Shown: piece after piece, positions 13,649-26,273 of the stretch | How positions within the stretch are numbered: the first letter of the stretch is position 1 | How the letters are laid out: every line of letters begins with the position of its first letter | Assembly: GCA_024138025.1 (NCBI GenBank) | Contig: JAMXBD010001459.1 | Location: forward strand, 124,001 to 188,000 | From: Combretum micranthum | Lineage: Eukaryota; Streptophyta; Magnoliopsida; Myrtales; Combretaceae | Length of the DNA: 64,000 bases | Direction: 5' to 3' | Notes under the pieces: generated by a model | Told to the model about the DNA's origin: nothing | Databases searched by the model: none | The model's input: only the letters and a program-made list of their open reading frames with translations | Program-made: the position numbers and the translations under genes

Positions 13649-14464
13649 ACAATTCAACATTGGAGTATTTAAACTCCAAGAAAAATCCATTGGGAAACTA
13701 GAGGTCCTGAGTAATAGCAGCTACTCAAAAGGTTGATATAGGTAGTTCAAATACCTATATCTCATATAGGGACATCTACAAAGATAATATTTTCATATAA
13801 GGTTTACAGCCATTCTCATCTTTACTTAATTTAATCCATAATATCACTTAATTCAATCGGTCCTATATACGTTAACTAAATCATATTACTTCTCTTTAAG
13901 AATAAGTAAACGTTCTACCGATACCGTTATCCCTATCGACTACCTGCTGAGCCACTCATAAAATGTTATTGCATCATGATAGAGGGTGGTTTAAGCACCT
14001 AACTACCATGTTGACATCATCAATAGGTTTATCACTCCTCATAATACATTAAATGGCACATGTACAAACAATTCAGACACTTTAGGCCATTTTCGTTTAT
14101 AGTAAATTTTATAAGATGCCTACCTTGCATTTAACAATCAAATTACTGCATACGTGTGTTATCTCATAAAAGATCAGTGGATACACTCAATTAAGATGAT
14201 GGATCTATTACAAATGAGATTTAATATTAGTTTATAAACAAAAGCTAAATCTCCTCATCAAACCTCATACTTAGGTAATATCCCATGTCAAAGCATAACT
14301 TAGCATTTATACACCTATCTATATAGCACATTCTATTATTTTTAAATTTTAAAAAGAACTATTTTTTAAGGAACATGCATATACAGGACCGTATTTTACC
14401 CCATGTTCATAATAAAAACATGCCCATAAACAAAACAATGTGTTTCATTCAAGGATTTTACTCA

Positions 14465-14870
14465 GAGAGAAGCACAGCATGATGCATCAAGTCGTGTTCA
14501 TGTCATGCTTTTCCTTAAGTGAAAACAAAAGAGAAACACGATGCAATAGGATAGGCTGTGTTTCTTCCATGTTTCAAAGATGTGCCTAGCACTTTGGAAA
14601 TCAAAGAGAAGCAATGTGCAATAAGTGTTGCCGTGTTCTAGCCATGCAGTGTTGAAAAACCAATTTCTTAAGAAATCAGAGAGAAACACAGTGAGATATG
14701 CATGACTGTGTTCGACCCGTGTTGTCACAAATTTCCTTTGTGCAAACACACAGTGAGAATCATAGTGGAATTAGGGTCATCATGTTCCCCTCGTGTTTCT
14801 CCTCAAGTACTCTTATTTCGAGGGCTTAATGAGATGCACAACCTTATATATTGCCCCGTGTTCTCCTTGT
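14465..14870. repeat. Degenerate tandem repeat in gypsy 3' LTR
   Basis: A GAGAGAAACACAGTG-like word followed by a CGTGTTC-like word recurs at about 14465, 14530, 14608, 14679 and 14750, spaced about 65-78 bp. An antisense frame across it (14749-14498) reads as imperfect repeats and is a by-product. Repeated CACGG/CCGTG words of this kind are common in LTRs of Tekay/Del elements. Confidence 0.65.
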
Positions 14871-15679
14871 GTTCATCTTCGAAAAATAAGGCGTATGCAC
14901 TTTGACCCTTAAACATCAAATTTTTACTTCAATCAACATATATACTTAGCAGCTCCAAACATACATAAAGTTCACATTTACTTCATCAAACAACTTCGCC
15001 AACTTCATCTTCCTCATTGAAACATCACACCAACTCACTTATCTACCAAAACAACTTCAATACTTCCAATAACACATCTATCACAATACTAAGGATTCAT
15101 CTAACTCTATAAATCAATTTAACTCATCATTACCGCATTTAACTCATTGTAAAATCATTAAAACAGAGATTTGGATTAATGAGAGAAATAAGTAAGAAAA
15201 TTGGCATAAAGACATGCAAATTTTACCTTATTCGATCTTAGCTTGAAGATGAAGTCTTGATAAGAGTTTTTGGGTGGATTGTTTGTAGGAAATTGATGAA
15301 AATTTGGTGCTTGGAAAGAAGCCTAACAAGAGTCGGCTTTTAGGAGTGATTTTGCTAAGTTTAAGTGTGATAATTATCCTAATAAAATCTGCCCTTGAAC
15401 TTTTAAGGCAGCTAATAAAGAAAGAAAAGGCTTTAGGCTTGGGCTTGGTTTATGGGTTTATTTTAGCTTATAGGGCTTAGGTTTATAATAACAAGAAATG
15501 GGCTTCTTTTGCAAATTTAATGACAATAACATTACTACAAACAATAAATTTTACTAACATTTATCATACTTATACATGAACTTTATCAACTAAATGTATT
15601 CACAATAATTTTCACACATCAATAAATCAATATATACAAAAATGCAATTTAATTAACGTTAATGGTTTAGCTTATTTCA

Positions 15680-15690
15680 TTCTTTCTCCT
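15680..15690 (-). other. Polypurine tract of the minus-strand gypsy element
   Basis: On the minus strand AGGAGAAAGAA directly abuts the LTR start TGAAATAAGC. This is the expected primer site for plus-strand DNA synthesis and fixes the inner edge of the 3' LTR at 15679. Confidence 0.7.
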
Positions 15691-15900
15691 TAAAGAAGTT
15701 CCATCCTCGAAACTTATCTTACCTTACTGATCAAACAGCTTAGGATACTTCTGTCTCATAACACTTTCTACTTCCTAAGTCGCCTCTCGTTCTATTCATC
15801 CACTCCATTATACTTTAACAAAACAGATTGTCTTATGTCTCAAAACTTTATCCATTCGATCTGAAATCTTGATAGGCTTTTCTACTATGATTAGATTTGG

Positions 15901-16221
15901 TTATATCTCTTGCTGATTTGCACCGATAATAGCATTCGAGTCTAATATACATTTCCTCAACCGTGACACATGAAATACATTATGTATACTTGCTAAACTC
16001 AGAGGTAATGCTAGCCTATATACTAATGGTCCAATCTTTTCTAGAATTTCATACGGACCAATGTATAGTGGATTTAGTTTCCCTTTAACTAAAAACCTGA
16101 ATACTCCCTTAGTTGGAGATATCATAAGAAACACATAGTCACTAATCTCAAATTTTAATGGTCTTCGTCTCTTGTCCGGATAGCTTTTGTATCTATCTTG
16201 TGTCACTTTCATCACCTTCAT
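15901..16221 (-). pseudogene. Integrase C-terminal region (gypsy pol remnant)
   Basis: A 106-codon minus-strand frame carries the hallmarks of the pol end in plant Ty3/gypsy elements: a YPDKRRRPLKF stretch, then a KLNPLYIGPYEI block and the terminal SIHNVFHVSRLRKC motif. This region follows the catalytic core and contributes to DNA binding. No clear chromodomain follows before the polypurine tract. It is separated from the core by a frameshift, so it is part of a dead polyprotein. Confidence 0.85.
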
Positions 16222-16301
16222 CTTTGTTTAATAAGTTGAATATTGTCTATTGATTATTTCACTAAATCTAGACTAAGAATAGCTCACTCACTTATGTCAT
16301 C

Positions 16302-16905
16302 TCAATGCAAAGGAAATCTACACTCCCTTCCATATAGAGCTTCATAGGGAGCCATTTGTATCATTTTTTTATAATTATTGTTATAAGCAAACCTGACCAA
16401 CGATAAATGATCATCCGATTGCTCGCCAAAATCTAAAGCGCAAGCTCTTAACATATTCTCCATAATTTGAATGGTTCTTGCTGATTGTCTATCAGTTTGA
16501 GGATGAAAGGCTGTGTTGAACTGAAGTTTAGTACTAAGTGCTTCATGCAAACTTTTTCCAAAAACGACTCATGAATCATGTATCTCTATCTAATGTGATA
16601 GATACCAATATTCCATGAAGCCTTACTATCTCTCGAATGTAGATCTTTGCCACCTCTTCTAGTAAACAACTAACTCTTAATAGAATAAAATGCATTGACT
16701 TAGTCAATCTATCCATAATTACATCTTAGCCAAAGTCTTTGGTAAAGTAGTCACAAAGTCCATCATTATATCTTCCATTGACAATGGTTGTAGCTCGCTA
16801 CCGAGTCTCTAATGTTCGATCTTTATTTATTCACAAATTAAACATTTAGACACAAAATCCGCAACATCTCGGTTCATGCAATCCCACCCATAATGCTTCT
16901 TTAAA
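16302..16905 (-). pseudogene. Integrase zinc-binding and catalytic core, broken
   Basis: The minus strand shows, in order, an HH-CC type zinc region (KCLIC near 16820-16905), the first catalytic-aspartate block (MDFVTTLP at 16741-16763), a second block around DRDT near 16590-16610 that runs into a stop, and the third block at about 16490-16510. The family has TDGQSERT at the third block, where the glutamate is catalytic. Here it reads TDRQSART, so that residue is lost. Integrase would insert the cDNA copy into host DNA; several stops and frameshifts rule out function. Confidence 0.85.
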
Positions 16906-17376
16906 TCTTTATACATCTTAATATTAGCTGGATGTATTGAATAGGTTAACATGTGGCTTCTTTCATTGCCTCTTTTCTTAAGTCATTAATCATAGGTACC
17001 CATAAATGATTACCATACCTAATGTGACCATCATCATCAATCCTCAACTATTTTCTTTTTCCAATCCTTATAGCACTTACTAACTTTTCCCTTTATGAAT
17101 CTTCTTTCTGACCTTGCCTAATCTACTTAAGTATGCTAGGTTGTAAACTCAAACTTGCAAGCATGACATCCACTCTTTTTTAAGTTACTTCAACATCTAG
17201 TCTTCAAAGTTCATCTAAAATTTCCTTTTGATCGGTAATCACAGTTGCCATATTTACCTTTTTCTTTCGACTTAAGCATCTGCAACCACATCTGCTTTGC
17301 CAGGATGATGAAAAATTTCCACATCATAGTCTTTAATTAACTTAAGCCATTTTCGCTGCCACATATTCAATTCATT

Positions 17377-17640
17377 CTATGTAAAAATGTATTTCAAGCT
17401 TTTAAGATCAATGTATATCTTGCATTTCTCCTTGAACAAATAATGTCTCCATAAATTTAAAGCCAAAATTACTGCTGTAAGTTCCAAATCATGAACTGGA
17501 TAGTTCTTTTCAAGGAGTTTCAATTGTCTTGATGCATAAGCAATCACTCTACCATCATGCATTAAAACACATCTTAATCCTTGTATTGAAGTATTGCTGT
17601 AAATTACAAACTCTTTTCTAGTGACTGGTATTGCTAACAA
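17377..17640 (-). pseudogene. RNase H domain (gypsy pol remnant)
   Basis: An 87-codon frame with the typical order FVIYSNTSIQGL, VIAYASRQL, YPVHDLEL and IYIDLKSLKYI. The domain degrades the RNA strand of the RNA-DNA hybrid. The first catalytic aspartate, normally in a YxDAS context, is asparagine here (YSNTS). The usual TDHKSL is IDLKSL, which keeps the aspartate and loses the histidine. It lies between reverse transcriptase and integrase, as expected for Ty3/gypsy. Confidence 0.88.
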
Positions 17641-18462
17641 AAACTTATTTCACATTTATCATCCCATACAAATCCCATATGCTTTTAAGTTAGTTTCATT
17701 ATCGGAGATGCAATCTTTGAGAATCCCCGAACAAATCTTCTATAGTGACCAACTAATTCTATAAAACTTCATACCTCTATAACATTTATAGGTCTTTGCT
17801 AATCCATTACAGCTCTAATCTTCTCTAGATCAACTGATATTCCATTCTTCATAATAGTATGACTTAGAAATGCAACTTCTTCTAACCAAAATTTGTATTT
17901 ACTAAACTTTGCCTACAATTTATTTTCTCTCAACCTTTATAGAACAAGTCTTAAGTGATCTTCATGTTCTTTCCTACTTCTTGAATACACCAATATGTCA
18001 TTTATGAATATAATCACAAATTGATCAAGATAGTCCTTAAACACTTGATTCATCAAATCCATAAGAAGCAGTAAGGGCGTTTGTCAAACCAAATGGCATG
18101 ACTAAGAACTTAAAATGGCTATTTCTGGTACAAAAAGCAATCTTAGAAATATCCTGTTATTTAATTCTAAGCCGATGATATCCAGACCTTAAATCAATCT
18201 TTGAAAACACAGTTGTACCTCTCAATTGATCAAATAAATTGTCGATCCTTAGTTAAGGATATTTGTTCTTGATAGTTACCTGATTCAAGTCCCGTAATTT
18301 ATACACATTCTTATACTTCCATCTTTTAATTTTCCACAAATAGCACCAGAGCACCCTATGGTGAAATACTAGGCTGAATAAAACTAAGATTCTGTAATTA
18401 TTGCAATGATTTTTCAATTCCTTTAGTTCTGTTGGAGCCATTTTGTATTGGGGCTTTGACAT
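17641..18462 (-). pseudogene. Reverse transcriptase domain, broken
   Basis: In several minus-strand frames I see MPFGLTNA at 18076-18099 and the catalytic region FINDILVYS with FIND at 17997-18008. The family motif is F/Y-x-D-D, so the first catalytic aspartate is asparagine. The N-terminal part near 18440 begins with a YKMAPTELKELK stretch, the usual entry into the domain. Frameshifts split it into at least three pieces. It would copy the element RNA into DNA; this copy cannot. Confidence 0.87.
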
Positions 18463-18621
18463 AGGAGATGTTCCTAGAATTACATCAATCCCAAACTCAA
18501 TTTCTCAATCTGGTGGTAAACTCGACAATTCTTCAAGAAATGCATCTACAAAATCCCTTACCACTGGTGTCATATCAACATTCAGCTCTTCAAAGTTCAC
18601 TGTTGTCCCCATAGCTTTGTC

Positions 18622-19074
18622 CTACAATTCCACTGTATGCATACTTTTGGGTCTTTTTCTCTCTGTAACATGGGTGAATTTTCCATTTTCCAAATCAAAA
18701 CTCAATTTTGCTTTATTACAATCTATAGTAACTTTATACAAATTCAACCAATTCATACCCAAGATCACATCAAAATTAGTCATAGATAAAACCAACATAT
18801 TAATTGGCATATTTACATTAGCAATCAATACATCAACATTTCTACAAATGCCAATTTCCTTAAATTCCACGCTAAAAGGGGTATTAATACACATTATTTT
18901 AGCAGACAACACTTCAAAACCCATACTACATTCATTCATGAATTTCTCAGCTATACATGTATGCATTGCACTTGTATCTATTAGTGCATAAGCATGATGT
19001 TTTGCAAATAAAGTACCTTCTAATGTGGCAATTGAGGGAGCTTCTTCACATTGATGTAGTGCAAATATTCTCAC
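18622..19074 (-). pseudogene. Aspartic protease region (gypsy pol remnant)
   Basis: A 150-codon open frame with the layout of the retropepsin-like domain of plant gypsy elements: an ALIDTSAMHTCI active-site loop, then a DVILGMNWL block. The active-site motif is normally D-S/T-G-A; here it is DTSA, so the glycine is serine. The domain would cut the polyprotein. It lies just downstream of the zinc knuckle and upstream of reverse transcriptase. The open frame on the opposite strand at 18443-18991 is its shadow. Confidence 0.87.
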
Positions 19075-19194
19075 TCCTGTTTTTCCTTTCTTAGAATTAG
19101 GGCCATCGTTCTTAAGTTTATCTTTGTAATTCGCTACATTATGTCCTCATCGTTTGCAGTAAGCTCAAAAGATCGATTGCATCACCGGATTCTT

Positions 19195-20354
19195 GCATTT
19201 TGAAGCCCCATGCCCTTCCTTACCACATGCAAAACATGCTTTCAGGTTCCATTTGCATTGAGCCAACTCATGAGGTCCGAAACATCTAATGTATCTTCTT
19301 TTAGGAGTAGTGAGAGGTATATAAGTCTTAGCCAATGGTTTCAAACTTGTCTTCTTTCCTAAAAATGGCTTTTCCCCTTCACCTGGAATATCATATCTTC
19401 TAAGGAGCAGATGGTGCTAGTCTCTTGCTAAGAAATGCACCTCTCCCATCCCTTTTTATCTTATTTTCATTCAAAATTTGGTCGGCTAATTTTTCTTTGG
19501 TCACTGCATCAACCAATGTTAGAAGTTGAAATATCTTAACCTCACCTTTGATTTCTATACTGAGACCATTTTGAAACTCCTGAACTTTCATAAATTCATC
19601 ATGATATCCTTCACCAGCAAATCTTAGTAACCTACAAAACTTAGCACGATACTCATCAATAGTCTTGCTTCCTTGTCGTAGGCTTAATCAATCTGAAATC
19701 GTTTGTTCTTGATTATAACTGGAAAGTATTGCACAAAGAAGGCTTCTTTAAATATGGTCCAAGTGACTGATCTTGCCAAGTTCTCACTCGTCAATCTCCA
19801 CCAATTATAAGCATCCCATTGAAGCATATAAACTGCTAAATTAACCTTTCTATCTTTAAGTATCTCGCATGCAGCAAATGCCTTCTCTAATTCTTCTATC
19901 CAACTCTCGACAGTAGTTGGATATGAGATAATCCCATCAAAGTCAAGCACTAGCTTAACAAAATCATCTAACTTTACTTGAGAGTTTTGCTCACCTGCTT
20001 GTACATCATCCCCCCTGCCTAATAGGCTGTGGAGCTTATTATTACATGAATTGTTGCTATTGTTGATACATCGTGTGTTGATATTGTTGCATCGTTGCAA
20101 ATATATCTTGAACATAGTGCACATGGTATTGGCATCTGTCGTAGGTACTTGAGGCATATGAGGAAATGGTGGCATTTGTGGAGGTTATAAAATTTGAGTT
20201 GTAAATGTTGAAGCAGGAGAAGGAGTAGTAAGAGAAGCTGAAGTAGATATTGGAGTGGTTGACTAAGGAGGCAGAGGTGGCATATTTCTAGTTCTAGTTG
20301 CTGTCTAATTTGTCTGCATGACCCATCCATCTTTGATATAAACACACAATACAT
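19195..20354 (-). pseudogene. gag with CCHC zinc knuckle, broken
   Basis: The N-terminal part (about 20354-20019) is low-complexity and frameshifted. The part at 20175-19684 carries the gag core with WIEELEKAF, YMLQWDAYNWW and FVQYFP-type blocks. The part at 19591-19400 continues it with a KVQEFQNGL block. A canonical zinc knuckle, CFACGKEGHGASKC (C-x2-C-x4-H-x4-C), lies at 19195-19236. Gag would form the virus-like particle and package RNA. Stops and frameshifts separate the blocks. Confidence 0.85.
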
Positions 20355-20535
20355 TCATGACATATATTAAACCATGCAAATTCTAATTAGACTCACTTTA
20401 ATTAATAACAAATAAACAATAAAATAAAACACATCATTCAAACAAAACTTAAACTTTTCCCATACTAAACTCACCACAGCTAAGGTCAGGTTAACTCCTA
20501 ATCTATCATATTTAAACAAACAGTCACCAACGTTT

Positions 20536-20547
20536 GCTTTGATACCA
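20536..20547 (-). other. Primer-binding site, minus-strand gypsy element
   Basis: On the minus strand TGGTATCAAAGC lies 3 nt after the LTR end GGGTCCTTACA. It matches the 3' end complement of initiator-Met tRNA (TGGTATCAGAGC) except at one base. It fixes the element's orientation and the inner edge of the 5' LTR at 20551. Confidence 0.85.
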
Positions 20548-20550
20548 CTC

Positions 20551-20948
20551 TGTAAGGACCCGACTTCCCCTAATCCTATGATTAGACATGCCTAGTCCCC
20601 AACCACATATAATACTTAAGTATTACACGTAAGGTTGTCTATAAAAAAAAATTTCATATCGACTGTTTGTTTAACCTGTCTTATAAAACAGAACTTTTTA
20701 TATAAGCTACTCAACATAAGTAGACCATCATTATGTATATATTTTCATCCTTAGTACCAACAAATTGGTACTTCAAAAGATTACAAAACTTGATCATCTC
20801 AAAACATGAAAGAAAAGCTTTAAATCTCATATTATAAACTAAAGACTTAACCACAAAGCCTTTGACAAAAAATTACATTCAACTTTAAAAGATTTGGAGA
20901 AAATCTTTTCCCAAACAACTTCTTTTGCATAGGGTCGCTAATCATCAT
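20551..20948 (-). repeat. 5' LTR fragment of the minus-strand gypsy element
   Basis: It starts TGTAAGGACCCGAC on the plus strand and matches 9568 onward for about 390 bp. It is interrupted at 20949, where a new TGTAACATCC end begins. The remaining roughly 2.2 kb of this LTR was not found further right and seems to be lost. Confidence 0.85.
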
Positions 20949-21878
20949 TGTAACATCCTCACCTGAAGGCATTACAACCAGCCACTTGTCATCACTTGAA
21001 AAGAACACGCTAAGGCGATTAAAACTCTAAATCACCAATAATTGAAACATATATCTTCAAAACTCTCATATAGAGATACTTTTTAAAACTCGTAAAACTA
21101 AATACATATTTATGACTAGTTGGCATAAACCCAAAGCCAATTCATTATAAATAAAACTTAAACAAAAGATCTTTACAAAAACTCTTAAACCAAATAAAAG
21201 TTTCAAAGACAACTTTACATAATTCTAACTATTATCAGCTATCCAAGCTAAATCTAGATATCTGTAGGATAATCAAAACGATCCTCCGTAGTCCACATAG
21301 ACATCAAATCCAGATAAATCATAAACTATTTAATCTTCATCTATTCCTAAAAAAGATAAAGAATGAGCGAAACACCCAGTACGCCAAACCGAAGACACAT
21401 GCACATGACCAAGCAATAAACGATATCACATACAACATAAGAACTAATGCAGCAAACATAAATTATTATCTTAATCGTCACGATTCGAGACACTTGAATA
21501 CTATTACTAGTTAACCTTCAAAGAGTGACATATTTTCAAACAACAAGATCTTTTATTGCTTGGATAAGTAAGGATAAATACATGTAAAACATAAATTAGT
21601 AAATAACTATCATCTCAATCATAAAGTATCATAGAATGTTACAAACCATGAAGCCTTCCGTAATTCTTCAAATACATAACTGATAAGATAATACTGGTTA
21701 ATCTATTATAGGAAGAAAAAATAGAAAACCACTTATCCTGAATGAACCATAAGCTTCCAGCTTTAAAACTTCACTGGAGCCAAACTCCTGGAAGCTACTA
21801 ACTAAGGTTGAACCGTAAACCTGAAAGGTTATTGGAGTGTGAGAGACACTACGGGCTCAGTGAATAACCAGAACTTAC
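20949..21878 (-). mobile_element. LTR fragment, group III, cut by a later insertion
   Basis: It begins TGTAACATCC immediately after ATCAT and replaces the expected LTR sequence, so it is an insertion into the 5' LTR of the gypsy element. Its second half (about 21480-21870) resembles 46230-46600, including a GACATATTTTCAAAC block and a GGCTCAGTGAATAAC block. It ends abruptly at 21878, where the 4.4-kb LTR starts. The antisense orientation is inferred from end sequences in reverse complement (GGATGTTACA). Confidence 0.6.
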
Positions 21879-24800
21879 TGTAAACCACTGAAAATTTCAT
21901 AATTCTTAAAAATAATCCTAGAAATCTAATATCAAAATTTAAATCCCGAAAATCGATTCAAGATAAAAACCCAATTCTAGACCGAGTCAAAACACCGAAA
22001 ATGAAACCCTAAAAATCAAATCAAGTTAAAACATAATTCCAAATAAGATCAAAAACGAGTTTTCTCAATCTTGAGAAAACGAGAACCCTTGAAACAAAAT
22101 ATAAATTCCAACTACCAGTATAATCAACGTCCGTACGCCAATTAAATCATCTTCCCAATTCCTAAAACGCAAATCAAAACGATAGATCCAAATACCGCTT
22201 GACAATGAAATGATAAAATCTTAAATCATTCGGTAAAATTTTAGAATCATAATTTTCAATTTTCACCAAAAGTCAAATTGAGTCAACTCATAACCCTAGA
22301 CTCGGTTAAATGATCCCGAGAACTAAAAACTATTAAATAATCACAAATAAAATAAGATAAAACATAGATGTTGAACTAAGAATATAAAACGATCAAAACT
22401 CGAAAATTATACAATCTCACAAATATCCCAACGAAACCGGAAGTCAAACCGGAACCCTAAAGTCAACAAAGCCTATAACGAACCCTAGTGTTTAAGATCC
22501 GGCAATCCCGCGTTTTCAAACCCTAGAAAACGAAATTAAGCCAATAGCTTAAAATAGTTCGTAATAATATGGGTAACATAAAAATATCAGATTCGCGAAT
22601 TTCGAGTGTCCTTCGGACTCAAATGGGATCAGTTCTCGAAAATATCTCGGAGCTCGGAATATTAAAAATATTACGTTTATACCAATAGACTCATAAAAAT
22701 ACAAGGATTCCAAAAATATCAGTTTTAGAATTTTTCAGTAACTAAAAATTACAGATATCGCATTATTACACGTATTTTTATTACTACAGGTATTTTAATT
22801 GTCTATTCTACTATTCATAGTACTTTTCTATTCATTACTATTTCACTATCTCTACCTTTTCTTACACCTATTTCTTACTACCTACATACCTATTTTCTTA
22901 CTTTTTATATTTCCAATACACCTTATATCAAATCACACCTTACATATTAATTATTTTCTTACAAAATTCACTCAAAAATCAACTCACTCTCCCTCTATAC
23001 CCTATGGCCGGTGCAACCCTCCCCCATTCCCTCTCAATTATTTTTCTTTTTCAATTTATTTTATTACATCTAAAATTCACTCCAAAAATTCTATAAATAC
23101 CCCATTCCTCTTTCATTTTTCACACAATTCATTTCACTATCAAAACTCTCTCAAATTCTCTACACAAACACTCTCATAAACTTTTCCTCTATCCAAACTC
23201 TCTTTCACCAAATGCCCACAAGAATTTCTCTTTATGCAATACAACTACCATCTCTCCATAACCACATAACCATACATTCACTACCATCTTCATACCACAT
23301 AAATACCTTAGGTAAAAATTTCTTTCAACCATTGAGTTATCTATGTCATGTAACTTAGCATGACTATGGTATTGTTTTGAAACTCATATGAATAGTAAAA
23401 GCAACAACATGTTCATGTTTTGTTCATGTACATAAACTTCTTATTTTATGTATGTTGATTTTATTATTGTTATAATATCTACTAAATATATTTATGTATT
23501 TATATATAATCTTTAGAGCATATAAGCTCACTTGTTATTTATTTATTTCATGCTTTGTAATTTATTTATTTCATGCTTTTCTTTAAGACTAGTCTTTCTA
23601 GTCTTAGACTTGTCCATATTAAGTCAAAACAATCTTTTGTTTATTTTCTTTAATCTTTCGGGACTAGTCCATTCTTAGTCCCGGGATGCCTTGATGAAGC
23701 TAAGGCTCCAATACTTGACCAAGATACCTTGATGAAGCTAAGGTTCCCAATACTTGATATTTTAATTTCTTGCTTATTATTTGTTTCTAGTATTTTCTTA
23801 TGCTTTTATTATTTTACATGCTCATGATACTTGCATCTACACAATGTTAATGTCTCAACTAATCTAAAAGTAAAATTTCATTTTTATTAAAGAAACTCAA
23901 AACTAGATTTTCTATTATGTGATTTGTCATAAAATAATAAAGTTATTATCAACAACATAAAACTAAAGTAATACAAGTTTTCTCGAAGTTTTCTTAAATA
24001 ACAAAGATAGTTTACCAAGGAAACATAAGAAATAAATATTTTCTTTATATATTATGGTAACCTAAGTTTTAGTAAAATAAATTGTTAATATTAAAAGTTT
24101 TTACAAAAAGCTTAAAATTTAAACTCTTTTTCACTCCATAACAAAACTAAGGAACAAACTAGTTTTTAAAGTTAAGATAAATTCAACCCATAAAGTCATG
24201 AACCCACGTAGGAAAAATAATGATTTTCAAAAGAAGGAACTTATTTTCAAAAGAATATAAATAAAGTAAGATTAATAATAATGGATTTTATCAATAAAGA
24301 TGATTCTTTTCAAAAGAAGTGAAAGAACATGTTTTGGAAAGCAAAAGCTTATATTTTAGAAATGAATATAAGAAAACAAGACTCATTTTCTAAAACCATC
24401 ATAAATACAAAATTATGAAAAGGTTTTAACAACTTAATATACTTTTGATAAATTGATCTTAAATCACTAGGAGTAAAATTTATGCAAAACTAAAGGTTAA
24501 AGAAAAATTTAACTTGTTTTGGGAAAAGGAATGAAGAAAATAAAATAAAATATACTCATCTAGAATGAAAATATAAAGTTTCTTCCAAATACTTGAAAAG
24601 AAATCATCAAAGTTAAAGTTTTAACAACTTCAAATGAATTGTTTTATGAAATAAATTGTTGAGACACTACCATTAGAATCTTTGCATATAAAGTGAGCTT
24701 ACCTATATACTCAAAGTGGTTATCAAATATATTTATATATATGTATATATATTGTTACAAAAGGATTTTTTTTTTTTTAAATGAAGTTGAGTTAGAAATG

Positions 24801-26265
24801 GATTTGCAAAAGTTTAGAAATAATTCGTTTTAACTCTGTACTCAACATTTTTGGAACCCAAATGACCTTTTATGACAAAGATAAGTTTAGAAATTGATAG
24901 ATCTTTTCGAATAGGTAGAAAATGGTATATTATATGCGAATTTCCGAGTTAAAATGAAAGTTATGGCCATTTTAAGTTGGAATTTTCTCCTATACGATTT
25001 TACCGCGATTTTAAGAAAAGTTTAGAAAAATCCAAGAATAGAAATTTCACGAAAGACTTATCTCGGGTATTTCTTTTGTCTAGGTGACGAAAGATACGAG
25101 ATTACCCTACCCGAGGATTACTACAACTAAAAAGATCACAAAATGGACGAGTGAGTTATTCCTCCTAATTTCATTACCTTGCTTGTGCTTGTAAAGTAGT
25201 AGCATTAGTATACTAAGAAAAGATAAAAATGGATATATATTTGGGGGATTCGGGGTTATGTGTATATACGTGATTCTATGTTTTGCGTGGAATAAGAACT
25301 AAGAATATCACAACTTCGAACTGTTTGTTTAAATAATTTTGTTTACTTACTTGTATGCCTGTTTATTGTTTGCTAAATTGATTTATCACCCCTAATAAAC
25401 CTTAATAAGGTTTGGCTTAAGAAAAATAAAACGCTTACGCATAGCATCGATCGAGTCACATCTATTTCGGAAAGCTGCTACTTCTACGCGTAGAGTTGGA
25501 TTGGCTGTGATCGTGCGGTGCCACGGCCATGTTCCTTCCTAGAGAATCCAAATCGCTCGGGGAAAGCGACTCTAGGTTCGGAGCTGAGCCTACTGAACAC
25601 TGTGGGTGAGGACCTGGGGACTAGCAGTAGAAGGTCGAGGACCTTCAACCTCGATTCCCTAACCTTTGATACGGAGGGATAAATCCGTTCTATATATGGT
25701 TTCCGGATAACTATATATATTTGCGTAATCATGTGGTTGTTGCATTGTATGCATAGCATATGTGTGAAAATCTAAATGAACTTATTTGAAAATATGGTGC
25801 GAATGAAAATGAATATCTCACTAAGCTAGTTGTAACTTATACCCCTATAGATTTTGTTGAAACAAGTATACTCGTGGCTTAAATTGAGGATCATGACATT
25901 AAGGAAGTCATGGAAGGATGATTAAGATTTTATGAAGGAAATGGAATCATAAGATGAAGTAATTTTGTAAGGTTCTTTATATGTAATGACCTATATGATT
26001 AGTGATGTATATTTATTTGAAGATAATAGAGGGATATGCCCTAAAGAATTGAAATGTAATATGTATGTTTTATGATAAGTATTCTCTTTACCTTGTTACT
26101 TATTTATTATCAATATAAATTGTGCTACTCCGATGCGTTTCCTTGGTTGTGATGTACGCCTTGTACATGATATGGAAGCCTTTGCGTGACTAAGGAAGTC
26201 ATTCTTAGGCTTTAGTATTATATACGGCGGACTGCCACGTTTATGGTACCCCTCGGTGCGTGACA
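21879..26265 (+). mobile_element. 5' LTR, group I (4387 bp)
   Basis: It starts TGTAAACCACTG and ends GGTGCGTGACA. A tRNA-Met primer-binding site follows 8 nt later, so this is the 5' LTR of a plus-strand element. It is collinear with the solo LTR at 1795-6103. The left TSD would be CTTAC (21874-21878); no partner was found, because the element's 3' end is missing. The GC-rich island near 25430-25700 and the TATA box near 23092 are shared with the solo copy. Confidence 0.9.
23092..23099 (+). promoter_or_regulatory. LTR TATA box
   Basis: TATAAATA is followed by CCCC and a CT-rich leader, in the same place as in the solo LTR at 3003. It is the likely start region of the element transcript. Confidence 0.65.
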
Positions 26266-26273
26266 GTTTAAGT

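Larger units (their letters stand above)
9568..15679 (-). repeat. 3' LTR of the minus-strand gypsy element, split
   Basis: On the plus strand it starts TGTAAGGACCCGAC and ends GCTTATTTCA, so on its own strand it runs TGAAATAAGC..GGGTCCTTACA. The first 390 or so bases match 20551-20948 closely. The segment 10103-13559 is a later solo LTR, flanked by AAATA on both sides. Removing it and one TSD leaves an LTR of about 2.65 kb. The right part holds an AT dinucleotide run (about 13617-13638) and a degenerate tandem repeat (14465-14870). Confidence 0.85.
9568..20948 (-). mobile_element. Decayed Ty3/gypsy LTR retrotransposon, minus strand
   Basis: Read on the minus strand the order is: 5' LTR fragment (20948-20551), primer-binding site, gag, zinc knuckle, protease, reverse transcriptase, RNase H, integrase, polypurine tract, 3' LTR (15679-9568). 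Reverse transcriptase and RNase H precede integrase, the Ty3/gypsy order. The integrase tail suggests a Tekay/Del-type lineage, but I see no clear chromodomain. Every domain is broken by stops or frameshifts and several catalytic residues are changed, so the copy is dead. The 3' LTR was later split by a solo LTR, and the 5' LTR is cut at 20949 by another insertion. The 5 bp left of the element are CTAGG; I did not find the partner TSD. Confidence 0.9.

Noticed and set aside
18443..18991. 182-codon plus-strand open frame, the longest in the window.
   Set aside because: It lies opposite the protease region on the minus strand, which has clear family motifs. The plus frame is a shadow.
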